Shown here: positions 46,952 through 56,576 of the stretch, piece by piece
Layout: every line of letters starts with the position of its first letter
How positions within the stretch are numbered: the first letter of the stretch is position 1
Assembly (NCBI RefSeq): GCF_028128615.1
Contig: NZ_AMDP01000021.1
Coordinates: 124,001 to 188,000 of the forward strand
Direction of reading: 5' to 3'
DNA length: 64,000 nucleotides
Origin: Enterococcus sp. 5H
GTDB lineage: Bacteria; Bacillota; Bacilli; Lactobacillales; Enterococcaceae
The notes under the pieces: generated by a model
The model's database searches: none
What the model was told of the DNA's origin: nothing
Seen by the model: the letters and a program-made list of their open reading frames with translations, nothing else
Translations under genes and position numbers: made by a program

Positions 46952-48820
46952 ATGAACTGGAGTTTTCCTTCCAATAATTTTGGACAGATAAACGGTATAA
47001 GTGATTCAGGAATTGAAACGTTTCTTGGTGAGCCAATAAAGTCATTAGCTAGAGAGATTTGTCAAAATTCTATCGATGCTATTGTCGATGAAAATGAGCC
47101 AGTAGTAATTGAATTTCAAAAATTTTCTTTAAATTTTGATGACATTCCAGGCGCAAAGAACTTACTTGAAGCTTTGAAAATGGGAAATGAATTTTGGAAA
47201 GTTCAAAAATCAACAAAACCAAAACGATTTTACGAAGAGGCAATTGAGCGTTTTGATAACGAAAGCATTCCAATGCTTCGTATAAGTGATTTTAATACCA
47301 AAGGTTTGAAAGGTTCAAAAGAATTATATAATACACCTTGGACAAACCTAATAAAATCTTCTGGAGCATCAGATAAAGCAGGTTCTGCTGGTGGTTCTTT
47401 TGGAATAGGGAAATTTGCTCCATTTGCCTGTTCAAGTTTTAGAACAGTTTTTTATAGTACTTTAGATGATAGCGGAAATAGTGCATTTCAGGGAGTTTCT
47501 AGGCTAACAACTTTTAAGAATAATGATGGTGAACTAACTCAAGGTGTTGGTTATTATGGGAAAGCGAAGAATATGCCCATATTCGAACAAAAAAGTCTTC
47601 AAAAGGATTTTAAAAGAGAGTATACACATTCAGGAACTGATATTTTTATTTTAGGGTTCTTTTTTGAGGATAGTAGTTGGGAAGAATCAATTATAGGTGC
47701 TGTGTTAGATGGTTTCTTAAATGCAGTATATTCTGGGAATCTTATAGTTAAAGTAGGAAAATATGAAATTTCGAAGGATAGCATAGATGATCTTATCAAA
47801 GTTTTTCCAGATGCATTTACAGAGAAAGCTCCAAATTTTTATAAAGTTTTGATTTCATCTGAAACGGTTTGGTTTGAACAAGACTTTAAAAAAATGGGAA
47901 CTATTAAGTTAGGATTGTTAGTAGATGATTCAATGCATAATAAAGTTGCGATGGTTAGGAAAACTGGAATGAAAATTTTAGATTATCCTATTAGAAATCC
48001 ACTAGTTTCTGTGGGAGGAGTTTTTCTAATATTAGGAGAAAATTTAAATGAATATCTAAGAAGTATGGAAAATCCTCAGCATACTAAATGGGAACCAAAA
48101 AGATTAGGAACTAGTGAACCAAGAGCAAAACAAGATATTATTGCTTTGCGTAAATTTATAATGCAATCTTTAAATACGTTAATACAGGAAGAGGAAGAAG
48201 AAGAATTAGATTCAGGGGTTGGCGAATATTTACCTCTAGATATGGATAAAGTAGATGGAGATCAACAAAAAAGTGAAGATATTACTGGAAAAATTACGGA
48301 AATTAAAGTGACAGAAGTATCACCAAGATTAGTAAAAAAAATATCAGCTAGATTAGGTAAAATGGAAACAGAATTTGAATATACTGATGATATAAATGGA
48401 GTTGATAATGTAGATAATTTTGTTGGAAAAAAAGAAAAAAGAGGTAAGGGAAACGGAAAATCTGGTATTTCAAGAGAGTCTTCAGAGGGAACAGGGTATG
48501 GAAGTGAACATGATTATAAAAAAGGGGAAAAGAAACCAGTAGAGATAAAGAAACCAAGAATAATAGCTTTGAATAAAGATGAAGGAAGATATTCCGTTTC
48601 ATTTATTCCTGAGAGAACAGTTACTAATTCTGAAATATCTTTAATAATAGTTGGAGAATCACAATCAAATCAAGCGGAAATAATTTCTGCACAACTTATA
48701 TCTTCACCAACATTGAAAATAGAAAAAAATAGAATTATTGGTGGGGCACTTGAAAAGGGAAAATTGGTTAGATTAATTGTTAATATTTATTCATCCGATT
48801 ATTTATCGATGGAGGTATGA
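46952..48820 (+). CDS. GHKL-family ATPase (MutL/MORC-like), defence-associated
   Basis: The 622-residue protein has a GHKL nucleotide-binding site: N box with Glu35, Asn39 and Asp42 (REICQNSIDA), Asp113 in RISDFNTKGL, and the Gly-rich lid GSAGGSFGIGKFAPFA (144-159). The C-terminal half has an acidic and then Lys/Gly-rich linker (about 410-530) and a beta-rich end. Similar ATPases associated with restriction-modification genes were described as bacterial relatives of MORC. It is the first gene of an eight-gene cassette, behind TAGGAGG. It would bind ATP, dimerise and clamp or move on DNA. Confidence 0.8.
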   Translation: MNWSFPSNNFGQINGISDSGIETFLGEPIKSLAREICQNSIDAIVDENEPVVIEFQKFSLNFDDIPGAKNLLEALKMGNEFWKVQKSTKPKRFYEEAIERFDNESIPMLRISDFNTKGLKGSKELYNTPWTNLIKSSGASDKAGSAGGSFGIGKFAPFACSSFRTVFYSTLDDSGNSAFQGVSRLTTFKNNDGELTQGVGYYGKAKNMPIFEQKSLQKDFKREYTHSGTDIFILGFFFEDSSWEESIIGAVLDGFLNAVYSGNLIVKVGKYEISKDSIDDLIKVFPDAFTEKAPNFYKVLISSETVWFEQDFKKMGTIKLGLLVDDSMHNKVAMVRKTGMKILDYPIRNPLVSVGGVFLILGENLNEYLRSMENPQHTKWEPKRLGTSEPRAKQDIIALRKFIMQSLNTLIQEEEEEELDSGVGEYLPLDMDKVDGDQQKSEDITGKITEIKVTEVSPRLVKKISARLGKMETEFEYTDDINGVDNVDNFVGKKEKRGKGNGKSGISRESSEGTGYGSEHDYKKGEKKPVEIKKPRIIALNKDEGRYSVSFIPERTVTNSEISLIIVGESQSNQAEIISAQLISSPTLKIEKNRIIGGALEKGKLVRLIVNIYSSDYLSMEV

Positions 48821-48824
48821 GTAA

Positions 48825-49709
48825 ATGGATATTAGAGAAAAGCTTTACCCGTATCCTGTTTTAACAAATTATTCAGATGATTATATTGAAAGTAAATTTG
48901 AAACTGATGTGAAAATTGAGATTATCGGATATGAAGTAATTTTAAGTTTTACTTCTGTACTTGATAATTGTGAGTTATTGAATTTAATTAGAGATGGAAA
49001 GGCAAAGTATGCTTATCATATTGAATGTACTCAAACTTCATATAGGCAAGTTGTCTTAACTGATGAAGCTACAAATATTCATCATATTACTGATGATAAA
49101 ATAAATGGGAAAATAAGTATTTGCCCATTTATTATCGCAGTAGATAAAATTGAAGAATTTTTTAGCGATGACTTCAATGATGTGTATAAAGGCTTCACTT
49201 TTATGTTTGAAGAGGGATGTATTATTGGTGTAGGGCAACAATTTAATATTTCAATACAGAAAAATCGTGAAGACTTGACTAAGACACCATCAATTTTTAG
49301 TATAGTAAAATATTATGGAGACAAAAACAATAACTCAATAGATATGTTTTCAAATAAAATAGTTATTCGTATACCTGAAACTGAATTTATAAGATATCAA
49401 ACTCTAAGTAAAACAGAAGCATTAATCCCAGTTTTAAGTTCAATGATTATCTTACCGGCTCTTGTGTATGTAATAGAGCGGTTAAGTAACTTGAATGACG
49501 AAGATAAATTAGAGTTTATGGATTATACTTGGTTTAATTCTTTAGATTCTATATTGAAAGAAAGATTCCAAATTGAATTGCTTAGTGAAGATTTAAAAGA
49601 CCATAGTAGTTTCGAATTGTCTCAAAACTTAATAGCGAATCCCATTTCCGATGGATTAAATAGGTTATGGCTTGGTTATAGTGAGAATGGAGATGAAGAA
49701 GATGAATAA
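48825..49709 (+). CDS. Unknown protein of the defence cassette (294 aa)
   Basis: I do not recognise a family. The protein starts MDIREKLYPYPVL, has a mixed alpha/beta pattern, a segment YAYHIECTQTSYRQVV, and a hydrophobic stretch ALIPVLSSMIILPALVYVIERL (about 202-223) followed by an acidic C-terminus. It begins 5 bases after the ATPase gene and overlaps the next gene, so its dosage is tied to theirs. It is probably a structural partner of the ATPase. Confidence 0.75.
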   Translation: MDIREKLYPYPVLTNYSDDYIESKFETDVKIEIIGYEVILSFTSVLDNCELLNLIRDGKAKYAYHIECTQTSYRQVVLTDEATNIHHITDDKINGKISICPFIIAVDKIEEFFSDDFNDVYKGFTFMFEEGCIIGVGQQFNISIQKNREDLTKTPSIFSIVKYYGDKNNNSIDMFSNKIVIRIPETEFIRYQTLSKTEALIPVLSSMIILPALVYVIERLSNLNDEDKLEFMDYTWFNSLDSILKERFQIELLSEDLKDHSSFELSQNLIANPISDGLNRLWLGYSENGDEEDE

Positions 49710-50436
49710 TATTGAAATAGTAAAATCAGAGTCTCTTCAAACAATTAAAAATAATTTACCAATATTAGAAAGACATTTTTATTATGAGGCTAACAATAAA
49801 TTTTTAGAATTTTTTAAAGATGATTATCCATTTACAAATTCAAAAATTGAATTAGAAAATTTTGATTTAATAATGAACAGCGAAAAACCATTTTTCACAG
49901 AATTAGAAAATATAAAAAGAGTATATAACCGTTTAAAATTCTTAACTGATTCTCAGGCTTCAGATGAAAGGTTATGGGCAGGATTGTGTATAACAAGGTT
50001 TTGGGAATATACCAAATATAGATGGAAAATAAAAACAAGTTCAGATATAGAAAACCATTTTTTCTTTGGTTACGGAGCGAGACGATCTTTGACAAGAAAT
50101 GCACTTTCTAGATTGTGGTGGATCGGCCGACTTTCTTATGATGAAACAAGAAAGAATCCTTATGAATTAACTGAACTATTATGTGAAAATTCAAATTATA
50201 TTCAAGATGTGCTAGAACGTAATACTTTTAACAATCCTCAGATTACCAGAGCTTTTCTCACAGCAATTCTCCAATTAAGGGAGGAAAATATTGTTATTAA
50301 TAAAAGAGTTATGGCTGAGTTATCAAAATACTTGAATCTATTGGGAGGAACATATCTCCTTGACTGTATAGACATGAAAACTATTGAATTAAAAATTTTT
50401 GAAAAAGGGATTCAGCTTTACGGGAGTGAATTTTAA
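49702..50436 (+). CDS. Unknown protein of the defence cassette (244 aa, possibly DUF6339-like)
   Basis: The start is set at ATG 49702 behind GGAGATGAAG; the open frame extends upstream into the previous gene. A central conserved-looking block reads SDERLWAGLCITRFWEYTKYRW, then FFFGYGARRSLTRNALSRLWW with several Trp and Arg residues that could bind nucleic acid. I recall a similar pattern in DUF6339 proteins but could not check. Its stop shares a base with the start of the 892-residue gene. Confidence 0.72.
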   Translation: MNNIEIVKSESLQTIKNNLPILERHFYYEANNKFLEFFKDDYPFTNSKIELENFDLIMNSEKPFFTELENIKRVYNRLKFLTDSQASDERLWAGLCITRFWEYTKYRWKIKTSSDIENHFFFGYGARRSLTRNALSRLWWIGRLSYDETRKNPYELTELLCENSNYIQDVLERNTFNNPQITRAFLTAILQLREENIVINKRVMAELSKYLNLLGGTYLLDCIDMKTIELKIFEKGIQLYGSEF

Positions 50437-53114
50437 TGGAATCTGATTTAGATATTCTTTTTGAAGATAGCAGATTTAAAAAGATTCAATACTTTTTAAA
50501 TGAGCAAGGGATTACTGATTTTGATGAGCTATATGCATTTGATTTAAATGAGATAATTTTTATTCCTGGATTAAGTCTAGAAATAATAGAGAAATTTAAG
50601 GAAAACGTTTATTCACATAAAGAAGAAGCTAAAGCTAAATTGAGCATGTCAGATGACGTAAATAATAATAATAATGAGTATTTGGATATTCCAGAGTGGT
50701 TGATGAATACAAATATTTTATCAATTATTGATAGAAAATTAATTAAAAAAAATTTAGAAAATAATTTTAAAGTTAGTCATATAGAGACCGTTAAGGACTG
50801 GCTTTACGTAAAAAAAAATGAAATGTCTGGTATAGGGAAAAATAGTTTAATTAAGTTTGAAAATGAAATAACAAAAAAAATTAATGAATTAAAAGTTATG
50901 GATTTAGTTGCAGTACCTAATGAATATTTTAATTCAGAGATAGAAAATATACCTATAAATTTTTTACCGGAACTATTACAGAAAAAGATATCTGAAATTT
51001 TCAATGGAATATATATTACAAAAATTTCAGATATTTACAGTTTAGAATTAACACCTATACAGTGGTTTTTACTTGAACAGGAGTACAACGATTTGAATAA
51101 GTCGTTAGATAACATGTACTTAGATAAAATAAAGAACATAGATGAACGTAGTTTGTCAATATTGAGAAAGAGAGCATCGGGAGAAACTCTAAACACAATA
51201 GGAACACAATGCAATTTGACTAGAGAAAGAGTTCGTCAGATTATAAAAAAAACTATTTCTAAAATTATTAAATATGCTGAAATAAGAGCATTGTCAAGAG
51301 TATCTGTTAATAATCCTTTTATTAGATTAGAAGACTTGTGTTTTGATGAAGAAGAAGAGCGAAAATTGTATTTTTTTATTCTTAAAAATTCTAATGAAAT
51401 TATATTTAGTGAAATGTTGGATAAATTCATTTTCAAATCTAGTAGCAGTATAGAGGTAGATTTGACACTTACAAAAATCATGAAAAATACAATTGGACAA
51501 TATGGAAATCTATATGATTTAATGGACAAAATAATTGAAGAGTTAGAAGAAAAAAATTTAGATTTTATTGATATGGATGACATTCAAAACTGCTTAATAG
51601 CAAATAATTATACTTTTTATGGAGATTTTGTTATTAAACGAGGTAGTTCATATGTATATTCTTGTATTGATGCAATACGACGTTATTTTACCTTTGACCT
51701 AAAATTAGATCAAGATGAAAGCAATGAAGATATGAAAAAATTGAGAAATATAATTTTTTTAAAGTATCCTGGAATTGAATTACCAGAAAAAAATCGAGCA
51801 CTTTTTGCAAGAATTACGGATTTCCCAGAAATAATACTTTCTGGGAGAGGGAGATATTGCCCCATTGAAAAAGTTTACTTTCCTAATGAATTGATTGAGG
51901 ATATCAGAAAACATATTTTAAAAAAAGAACAAAATACTTTCTATTATTCGGAACTTTTTGAATTATTTAAAGGAAGACTATTTTTAGAGAGTAATATTGA
52001 TAATTACAATTTTTTACATGGCATTATTAAGTGGTGTTATCCTGATGATTTTGAATATAGAAGAGATTACTTAAATAGAAATTCTAAACTGTCTGATGAA
52101 ACATATGATGACCGAATAATTAGTTTAGCTAAAAAAGGACCAGTAACCAAAAAAGAAATAAAAAAATATATACCAGGTATACAAGACTATACTATAAGTT
52201 TTATTTTAGAAAGAAATAAAAAAATAATTATTTGGGACACTCATACCTACGTACATGTTGATAGTCTAAATATTAGTCAAGAGTTCATTGAAAAGCTTGA
52301 TCGTATTTTACAATATAACATATTAAAATATGATGGATTTATTAGTGAACAGATTTTATACGATGAATTTATGAAAATAGACTCAAGTATAGATTATACA
52401 TCAAAAAATTTATTTTATATTAGTTCATATTTTTTTGATGAACTATATGATTTTAGAACTCCAAATATTGCCAAAAAAACTTTAGTTAAGGGGAACTTAT
52501 CAACTGAGAAAATTGTAGAAACTATGTTAATTGATAAGCAGACAGGTTATTTTGAATATGCTAATCTGGATAAATTTGCAAGTAAGATGAAGTGGAAGTA
52601 CATTACAAAAAATAATGCTATGAACAACTTAACTTCAAAGTTAATTAGAATTGATCAATATACGTATTTAAAAAAAGATAAATTCTATCTATCTGGAAAT
52701 AAAGTCAATAAGATAAACCAATCATTGGGTTTGTTGCTTGAAAAATACGACTTCATGCCATATGAAAGAATTGTAGATTTTAGAAATTTTCCTGATATAA
52801 ATTTAGAATGGAATCATTATCTTCTGCGATCAATCATTGAAAACTATGACTCTAGTTATCGTTCTATAAATAAATTAGCTAAAGATATTAGATATAACAA
52901 AAGTTTTATTGTGCCAAAAGAGAGTGAACTATACAGTTATGAACAAATCGTAATTAGTGTACTCGAGAATAGAAATTTAATTGAAATATCAAAAATTGAG
53001 CTCAGAAATATTCTTTTGTTTGAAGGATTGACTAACGAAAATATTCCTCAAGAACTATATAGTGGAAATAATATCTCATATGATAAAAAGAAGGAAAAGT
53101 TTATATTAAAATAA
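50436..53114 (+). CDS. Large protein with sigma-region-4-like HTH and alpha-CTD-like segment
   Basis: The 892-residue protein has two N-terminal helix-hairpin-helix segments similar to the RNA polymerase alpha C-terminal domain (ITDFDELYAFDLNEI...IPGLSLEIIEKFKENV, about 25-58; again near 117-145). A sigma-70 region 4-like HTH follows (ERSLSILRKRASGETLNTIG, then NLTRERVRQIIKKTISKI, about 237-277). The other 600 residues look like repeated winged-helix-type units rich in Lys, Asn and Ile. No nuclease or helicase motif is visible. It may be the DNA-recognition scaffold of the system. Confidence 0.72.
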   Translation: MESDLDILFEDSRFKKIQYFLNEQGITDFDELYAFDLNEIIFIPGLSLEIIEKFKENVYSHKEEAKAKLSMSDDVNNNNNEYLDIPEWLMNTNILSIIDRKLIKKNLENNFKVSHIETVKDWLYVKKNEMSGIGKNSLIKFENEITKKINELKVMDLVAVPNEYFNSEIENIPINFLPELLQKKISEIFNGIYITKISDIYSLELTPIQWFLLEQEYNDLNKSLDNMYLDKIKNIDERSLSILRKRASGETLNTIGTQCNLTRERVRQIIKKTISKIIKYAEIRALSRVSVNNPFIRLEDLCFDEEEERKLYFFILKNSNEIIFSEMLDKFIFKSSSSIEVDLTLTKIMKNTIGQYGNLYDLMDKIIEELEEKNLDFIDMDDIQNCLIANNYTFYGDFVIKRGSSYVYSCIDAIRRYFTFDLKLDQDESNEDMKKLRNIIFLKYPGIELPEKNRALFARITDFPEIILSGRGRYCPIEKVYFPNELIEDIRKHILKKEQNTFYYSELFELFKGRLFLESNIDNYNFLHGIIKWCYPDDFEYRRDYLNRNSKLSDETYDDRIISLAKKGPVTKKEIKKYIPGIQDYTISFILERNKKIIIWDTHTYVHVDSLNISQEFIEKLDRILQYNILKYDGFISEQILYDEFMKIDSSIDYTSKNLFYISSYFFDELYDFRTPNIAKKTLVKGNLSTEKIVETMLIDKQTGYFEYANLDKFASKMKWKYITKNNAMNNLTSKLIRIDQYTYLKKDKFYLSGNKVNKINQSLGLLLEKYDFMPYERIVDFRNFPDINLEWNHYLLRSIIENYDSSYRSINKLAKDIRYNKSFIVPKESELYSYEQIVISVLENRNLIEISKIELRNILLFEGLTNENIPQELYSGNNISYDKKKEKFILK

Positions 53115-53186
53115 TGAAAGTAGATTACAAAATAATCTAGTTGTCTTATAAGTGGTTAATTTTTGTGAACAGAGGTAGAAAATGTA

Positions 53187-54755
53187 ATGTATAACATAAT
53201 AGATTTATTTGCCGGTGCTGGTGGACTGAGCCTAGGGTTTAGTGAAAATAAAAATTTTAATATTGTTGCAGCTGTTGAAAAAGATAAATATGCAAGAGAA
53301 ACATACATCTATAATCACAAAAATGAGAATATAGATATTTTATCAGATGTGAGAGAAGTAGATTATTTTAAATTTAAAGAAAAATTTGGAACAGTGGATG
53401 TAATTATAGGTGGTCCACCTTGTCAAGGTTTCTCGAATGTAAATAGACAAAAAAATAATATCATCAACTCTAATAATATCTTAGTTAAAGAATATGTTAG
53501 AGCTGTAAAAGCATTAAATCCAAAAGTCTTTATCATGGAAAATGTGAAAATGCTTACTTCTGAAAAACATAGGTTTTATTACTCTAAGAAAGATCAAGCA
53601 GAAATAGACTTTTTAGATCTTGCTCTTAGGTCTGACCATGTATTTGTAACAAATGGGAAATACAAGGACTTTGATATTTTAGAGATTGCAAGATGTGGAA
53701 AATATGGAGAATATTTAATAAAAGACTCATTATATAATTTATTAAATACATTATTCCGAAAAAAAAGGGATACTATCGCTGTAGAGAAATTTTTAGATAA
53801 GAATTTACAAAAGATAGAAAATTTAATGGAAATTGATAAAAGTAACTCAAGTATTTTTGCAAAGGACTACGATCTATTTTTATCTGTCTTTCGTACTAGA
53901 AAATACTCTATAAATTTTTTTGATCATTTTGATTCGTTTATAAATTTTCAAAAAGGTATTAAAATAATCGAGGAATTAAAAAGGAATGAAATAATTGCTA
54001 CTTATTTTAGTAAGGATAATGTAGTATATGCTGAAGTTCAATCTTATTCAGTTGTTGACTATTTAAATGAGGTATTTAAAGAGAACTATGAACAAACTGT
54101 CGGAGTTGTTAATGCAATTAATTATGGTGTTCCCCAAAAACGTAAAAGATTTATATTAAGTGGTGTTAGAAAGGATCTTAACTATAAAGATATATCTCAA
54201 ATTTATAAACATACTAGTAAAGAGTATACCGTAAGAGATGCTATTGAAGATTTGGAAAAAATAAAACCAGAATTAGAAGTGAATTCTGCTCCAAAAGGTT
54301 ATATACAGAATAATCTGTGTGAGAATGAGTTTTTAAAAGAAATAAATGATTCAGATCTTATCTACAATCATGTTGTAACTGCAACCAGAGAAAAAGCTTT
54401 AGAGAGATTCAGAACTTTAAAAGAGGGTGAGAATTTTCATAATTTAGATAAATCTTTAAAAGATACTTACACAAATCCTGAAAGAACCCAAAATACAATA
54501 TATCTCAGAGTGAGCTATGATAGGCCTGCTGGTACAGTAGTAAATGTGAGGAAATCGATGTGGATTCATCCAGTTCTTAACCGAGCGATAAGTATTAGGG
54601 AAGCGGCAAGATTACAGTCTTTTCCTGATAGCTTTGTGTTTAAAGGGACCAAGGATTCTCAGTATCAACAAATAGGAAATGCTGTTCCTCCCAAATTATC
54701 GGCAATTATTTCTAAGACAATTTTTGAGTTATTGAGAATAAATGAAAATAGATAA
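53187..54755 (+). CDS. DNA (cytosine-5-)-methyltransferase with large internal insertion
   Basis: This 522-residue C5 methyltransferase has motif I DLFAGAGGLSLGF, motif IV with catalytic Cys79 (GGPPCQGFSN), motif VI MENV (117-120), motif VIII-like NYGVPQKRKRFIL, and IX-X ending RLQSFPDSFVF and QIGNAVPPKLS. About 180 residues lie between motifs VI and VIII, far more than usual, and may be an added binding domain. It marks host DNA with 5-methylcytosine. It follows the 892-residue gene by 72 bases. Confidence 0.88.
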   Translation: MYNIIDLFAGAGGLSLGFSENKNFNIVAAVEKDKYARETYIYNHKNENIDILSDVREVDYFKFKEKFGTVDVIIGGPPCQGFSNVNRQKNNIINSNNILVKEYVRAVKALNPKVFIMENVKMLTSEKHRFYYSKKDQAEIDFLDLALRSDHVFVTNGKYKDFDILEIARCGKYGEYLIKDSLYNLLNTLFRKKRDTIAVEKFLDKNLQKIENLMEIDKSNSSIFAKDYDLFLSVFRTRKYSINFFDHFDSFINFQKGIKIIEELKRNEIIATYFSKDNVVYAEVQSYSVVDYLNEVFKENYEQTVGVVNAINYGVPQKRKRFILSGVRKDLNYKDISQIYKHTSKEYTVRDAIEDLEKIKPELEVNSAPKGYIQNNLCENEFLKEINDSDLIYNHVVTATREKALERFRTLKEGENFHNLDKSLKDTYTNPERTQNTIYLRVSYDRPAGTVVNVRKSMWIHPVLNRAISIREAARLQSFPDSFVFKGTKDSQYQQIGNAVPPKLSAIISKTIFELLRINENR

Positions 54756-54864
54756 GAGTTACCTCTTTTAAGATCGTCATAAGAAGAATAAAGTGTTAAA
54801 ATGTGTAAGTAAAATATTAACTAAAGATGATCAAACAACTATTATAAAGTAAAAGAGGGATATT
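54756..54864 (+). promoter_or_regulatory. Spacer with hairpin covering the ribosome site of the second methyltransferase
   Basis: CCTCTTTTA just after the first methyltransferase stop is complementary to TAAAAGAGG at the ribosome site of the next gene (about 54850-54858). Pairing across about 80 bases could hide that site. No promoter is clear. The interpretation is speculative. Confidence 0.3.
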
Positions 54865-55953
54865 TTGGAAATAAAAGTTTTTTCTTTTTTTTCAGGTTTA
54901 GGTTTACTTGATTTAGGTTTTGAAGCAAATGGCTATAAAATATTAGAAGTTTTTGAATACTATAAACCTTTTTTAGAAGCTTACAAGTATGCACGGGAAG
55001 ATATGAATATTGAAGCTCCGAAATATGGATATACTCAAAAAGATATTTCGGAGCTCAATAAAGATAAAGAATTTGAAAATAAGGTTTTAGTGGAAAAAGA
55101 GGAAAATATTTTAGGATTTATTGGTGGTCCACCTTGTCCAGATTTTTCAGTTGCAGGTAAGAATAAAGGTTCAGAAGGAATTAATGGGAGGTTAACTACA
55201 GATTATTTTGAATTAATTAAAAGGAATCATCCACACTTTTTCTTGTTTGAAAATGTAAAGGGGATTTGGAGTACAAAAAGGCATAAAGAATATATTAGAG
55301 AAAAAATCTCTGATATGGAAAATGAAGGATATTTGGTTTCTTACGGGATACTAAATTCTGTAAATCATGGTGCTCCACAGAATAGAGAACGATTTTTCAT
55401 CTTTGGTTTAGACAATGAAAAATCTATCGAACTAGGCATTTATAACCAATTTAATCTTTTGGAAGCAGCTTTATTTACAAATAATATTGACATTTCGCAG
55501 TATAATTGGCCAGGAATTGACACTTTTATTGAAGGATCTGACTTACAACCTAATGAGAATATTTTAGAGAATTTAACTGTTGAGTTTTGGTTCAGAAGGA
55601 ACAATGTTTATGATCATTATAATTCTTTAGATTTTTTTCAACCAAAATCGTTGGAAAAATTTAATACAATTACAGAAGGAGATGTATCCAGAAAATCTTT
55701 TAAAAGATTACATAGATGGAGATATGCGCCAACTGCTGCGTATGGCAATAATGAAGTTCATTTACATCCTTATTTGCCAAGGAGAATTAGTGTTGCGGAG
55801 GCTTTAGCAATACAATCAGCACCCAAAGAATTAAAAGTGAAAAAAGAACTAAGTATGACAGATAAATTTAAATGTGTTGGAAATGCAGTTCCTTTTTTGC
55901 TATCCTCGCATATTGCAGAAACTGTAAGACGATATTTAGAGGGGAGATATTGA
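54865..55953 (+). CDS. Second DNA (cytosine-5-)-methyltransferase
   Basis: The 362-residue enzyme has motif I FSGLGLLDLGFEANG, catalytic Cys91 in GGPPCPDFSVAGKN, ENV at 129-131, NHGAPQNRERFFIFGLD and a C-terminal GNAVPFLLSSHIAE. It is very different from its neighbour (PCP not PCQ, no big insertion), so it is not a duplicate. It should recognise another sequence, or one of the two may act as a sensor. It uses a TTG start behind AAAGAGGG. Confidence 0.85.
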   Translation: MEIKVFSFFSGLGLLDLGFEANGYKILEVFEYYKPFLEAYKYAREDMNIEAPKYGYTQKDISELNKDKEFENKVLVEKEENILGFIGGPPCPDFSVAGKNKGSEGINGRLTTDYFELIKRNHPHFFLFENVKGIWSTKRHKEYIREKISDMENEGYLVSYGILNSVNHGAPQNRERFFIFGLDNEKSIELGIYNQFNLLEAALFTNNIDISQYNWPGIDTFIEGSDLQPNENILENLTVEFWFRRNNVYDHYNSLDFFQPKSLEKFNTITEGDVSRKSFKRLHRWRYAPTAAYGNNEVHLHPYLPRRISVAEALAIQSAPKELKVKKELSMTDKFKCVGNAVPFLLSSHIAETVRRYLEGRY

Positions 55954-55955
55954 TT

Positions 55956-56576
55956 TTGAGTTTTTTAGACAAAGAGAAGGAGGATATTTTAATTGATTTA
56001 AATACCATGACATCAAAAGAATTCTATGAGGAGTATGTTATGTGCACTCGAATATGGTATTTTGAAAGTGTGTTATTGCAAAATGAAGTTAAAGAAGTAG
56101 ATGATTTTAAAAAAATTATTTCTGAAGAGTTTAAGATAGAAAGAAGTGAATCTCATTTAGTTGGGAGCGGAAAATTAGGATTTAGTCTAGCTCCTCATAA
56201 AAAATTCAAGTCATTTAAACTAGAGGAATCTGAAGATCAAGAGCTTTCTGACTTAGATATTGCAATAATATCTCCTGAATTATTTAAAGTAACATGGGAA
56301 TGTTTAAAAGAGTATAAATATGAACAAATAATTAGTGAATATAAGGCATTATCTTCTTCTGTATTTAGAGGTTTTATTAATGATAAAAATCTATTTCAAC
56401 AATTAGGACTCAATGCTAAAGCAATAGATAGGATTGATAAATGTAGTATAAGATTAAGAGATCATTTTAATATCATTCATCCTATAAATTACAGAATATA
56501 CAATTCTTGGAGAGACCTTGAATTATATACGCTTAGTGGGATAGAAAGATGTAAAGGAGGGAGCTGTAAAAAATGA
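55956..56576 (+). CDS. Nucleotidyltransferase-fold-like protein (206 aa)
   Basis: GSGKLGFSL at residues 70-78 and SDLDIAII at 98-105 form the GS...DxD pattern of minimal nucleotidyltransferases, with helices around it. The start is probably TTG 55956 behind GAGGGGAG. The frame is open further upstream inside the methyltransferase gene, but that part is not protein-like. It overlaps the DUF262 gene by 4 bases. An effector role, such as nucleotide transfer to RNA or protein, is inference. Confidence 0.65.
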   Translation: MSFLDKEKEDILIDLNTMTSKEFYEEYVMCTRIWYFESVLLQNEVKEVDDFKKIISEEFKIERSESHLVGSGKLGFSLAPHKKFKSFKLEESEDQELSDLDIAIISPELFKVTWECLKEYKYEQIISEYKALSSSVFRGFINDKNLFQQLGLNAKAIDRIDKCSIRLRDHFNIIHPINYRIYNSWRDLELYTLSGIERCKGGSCKK

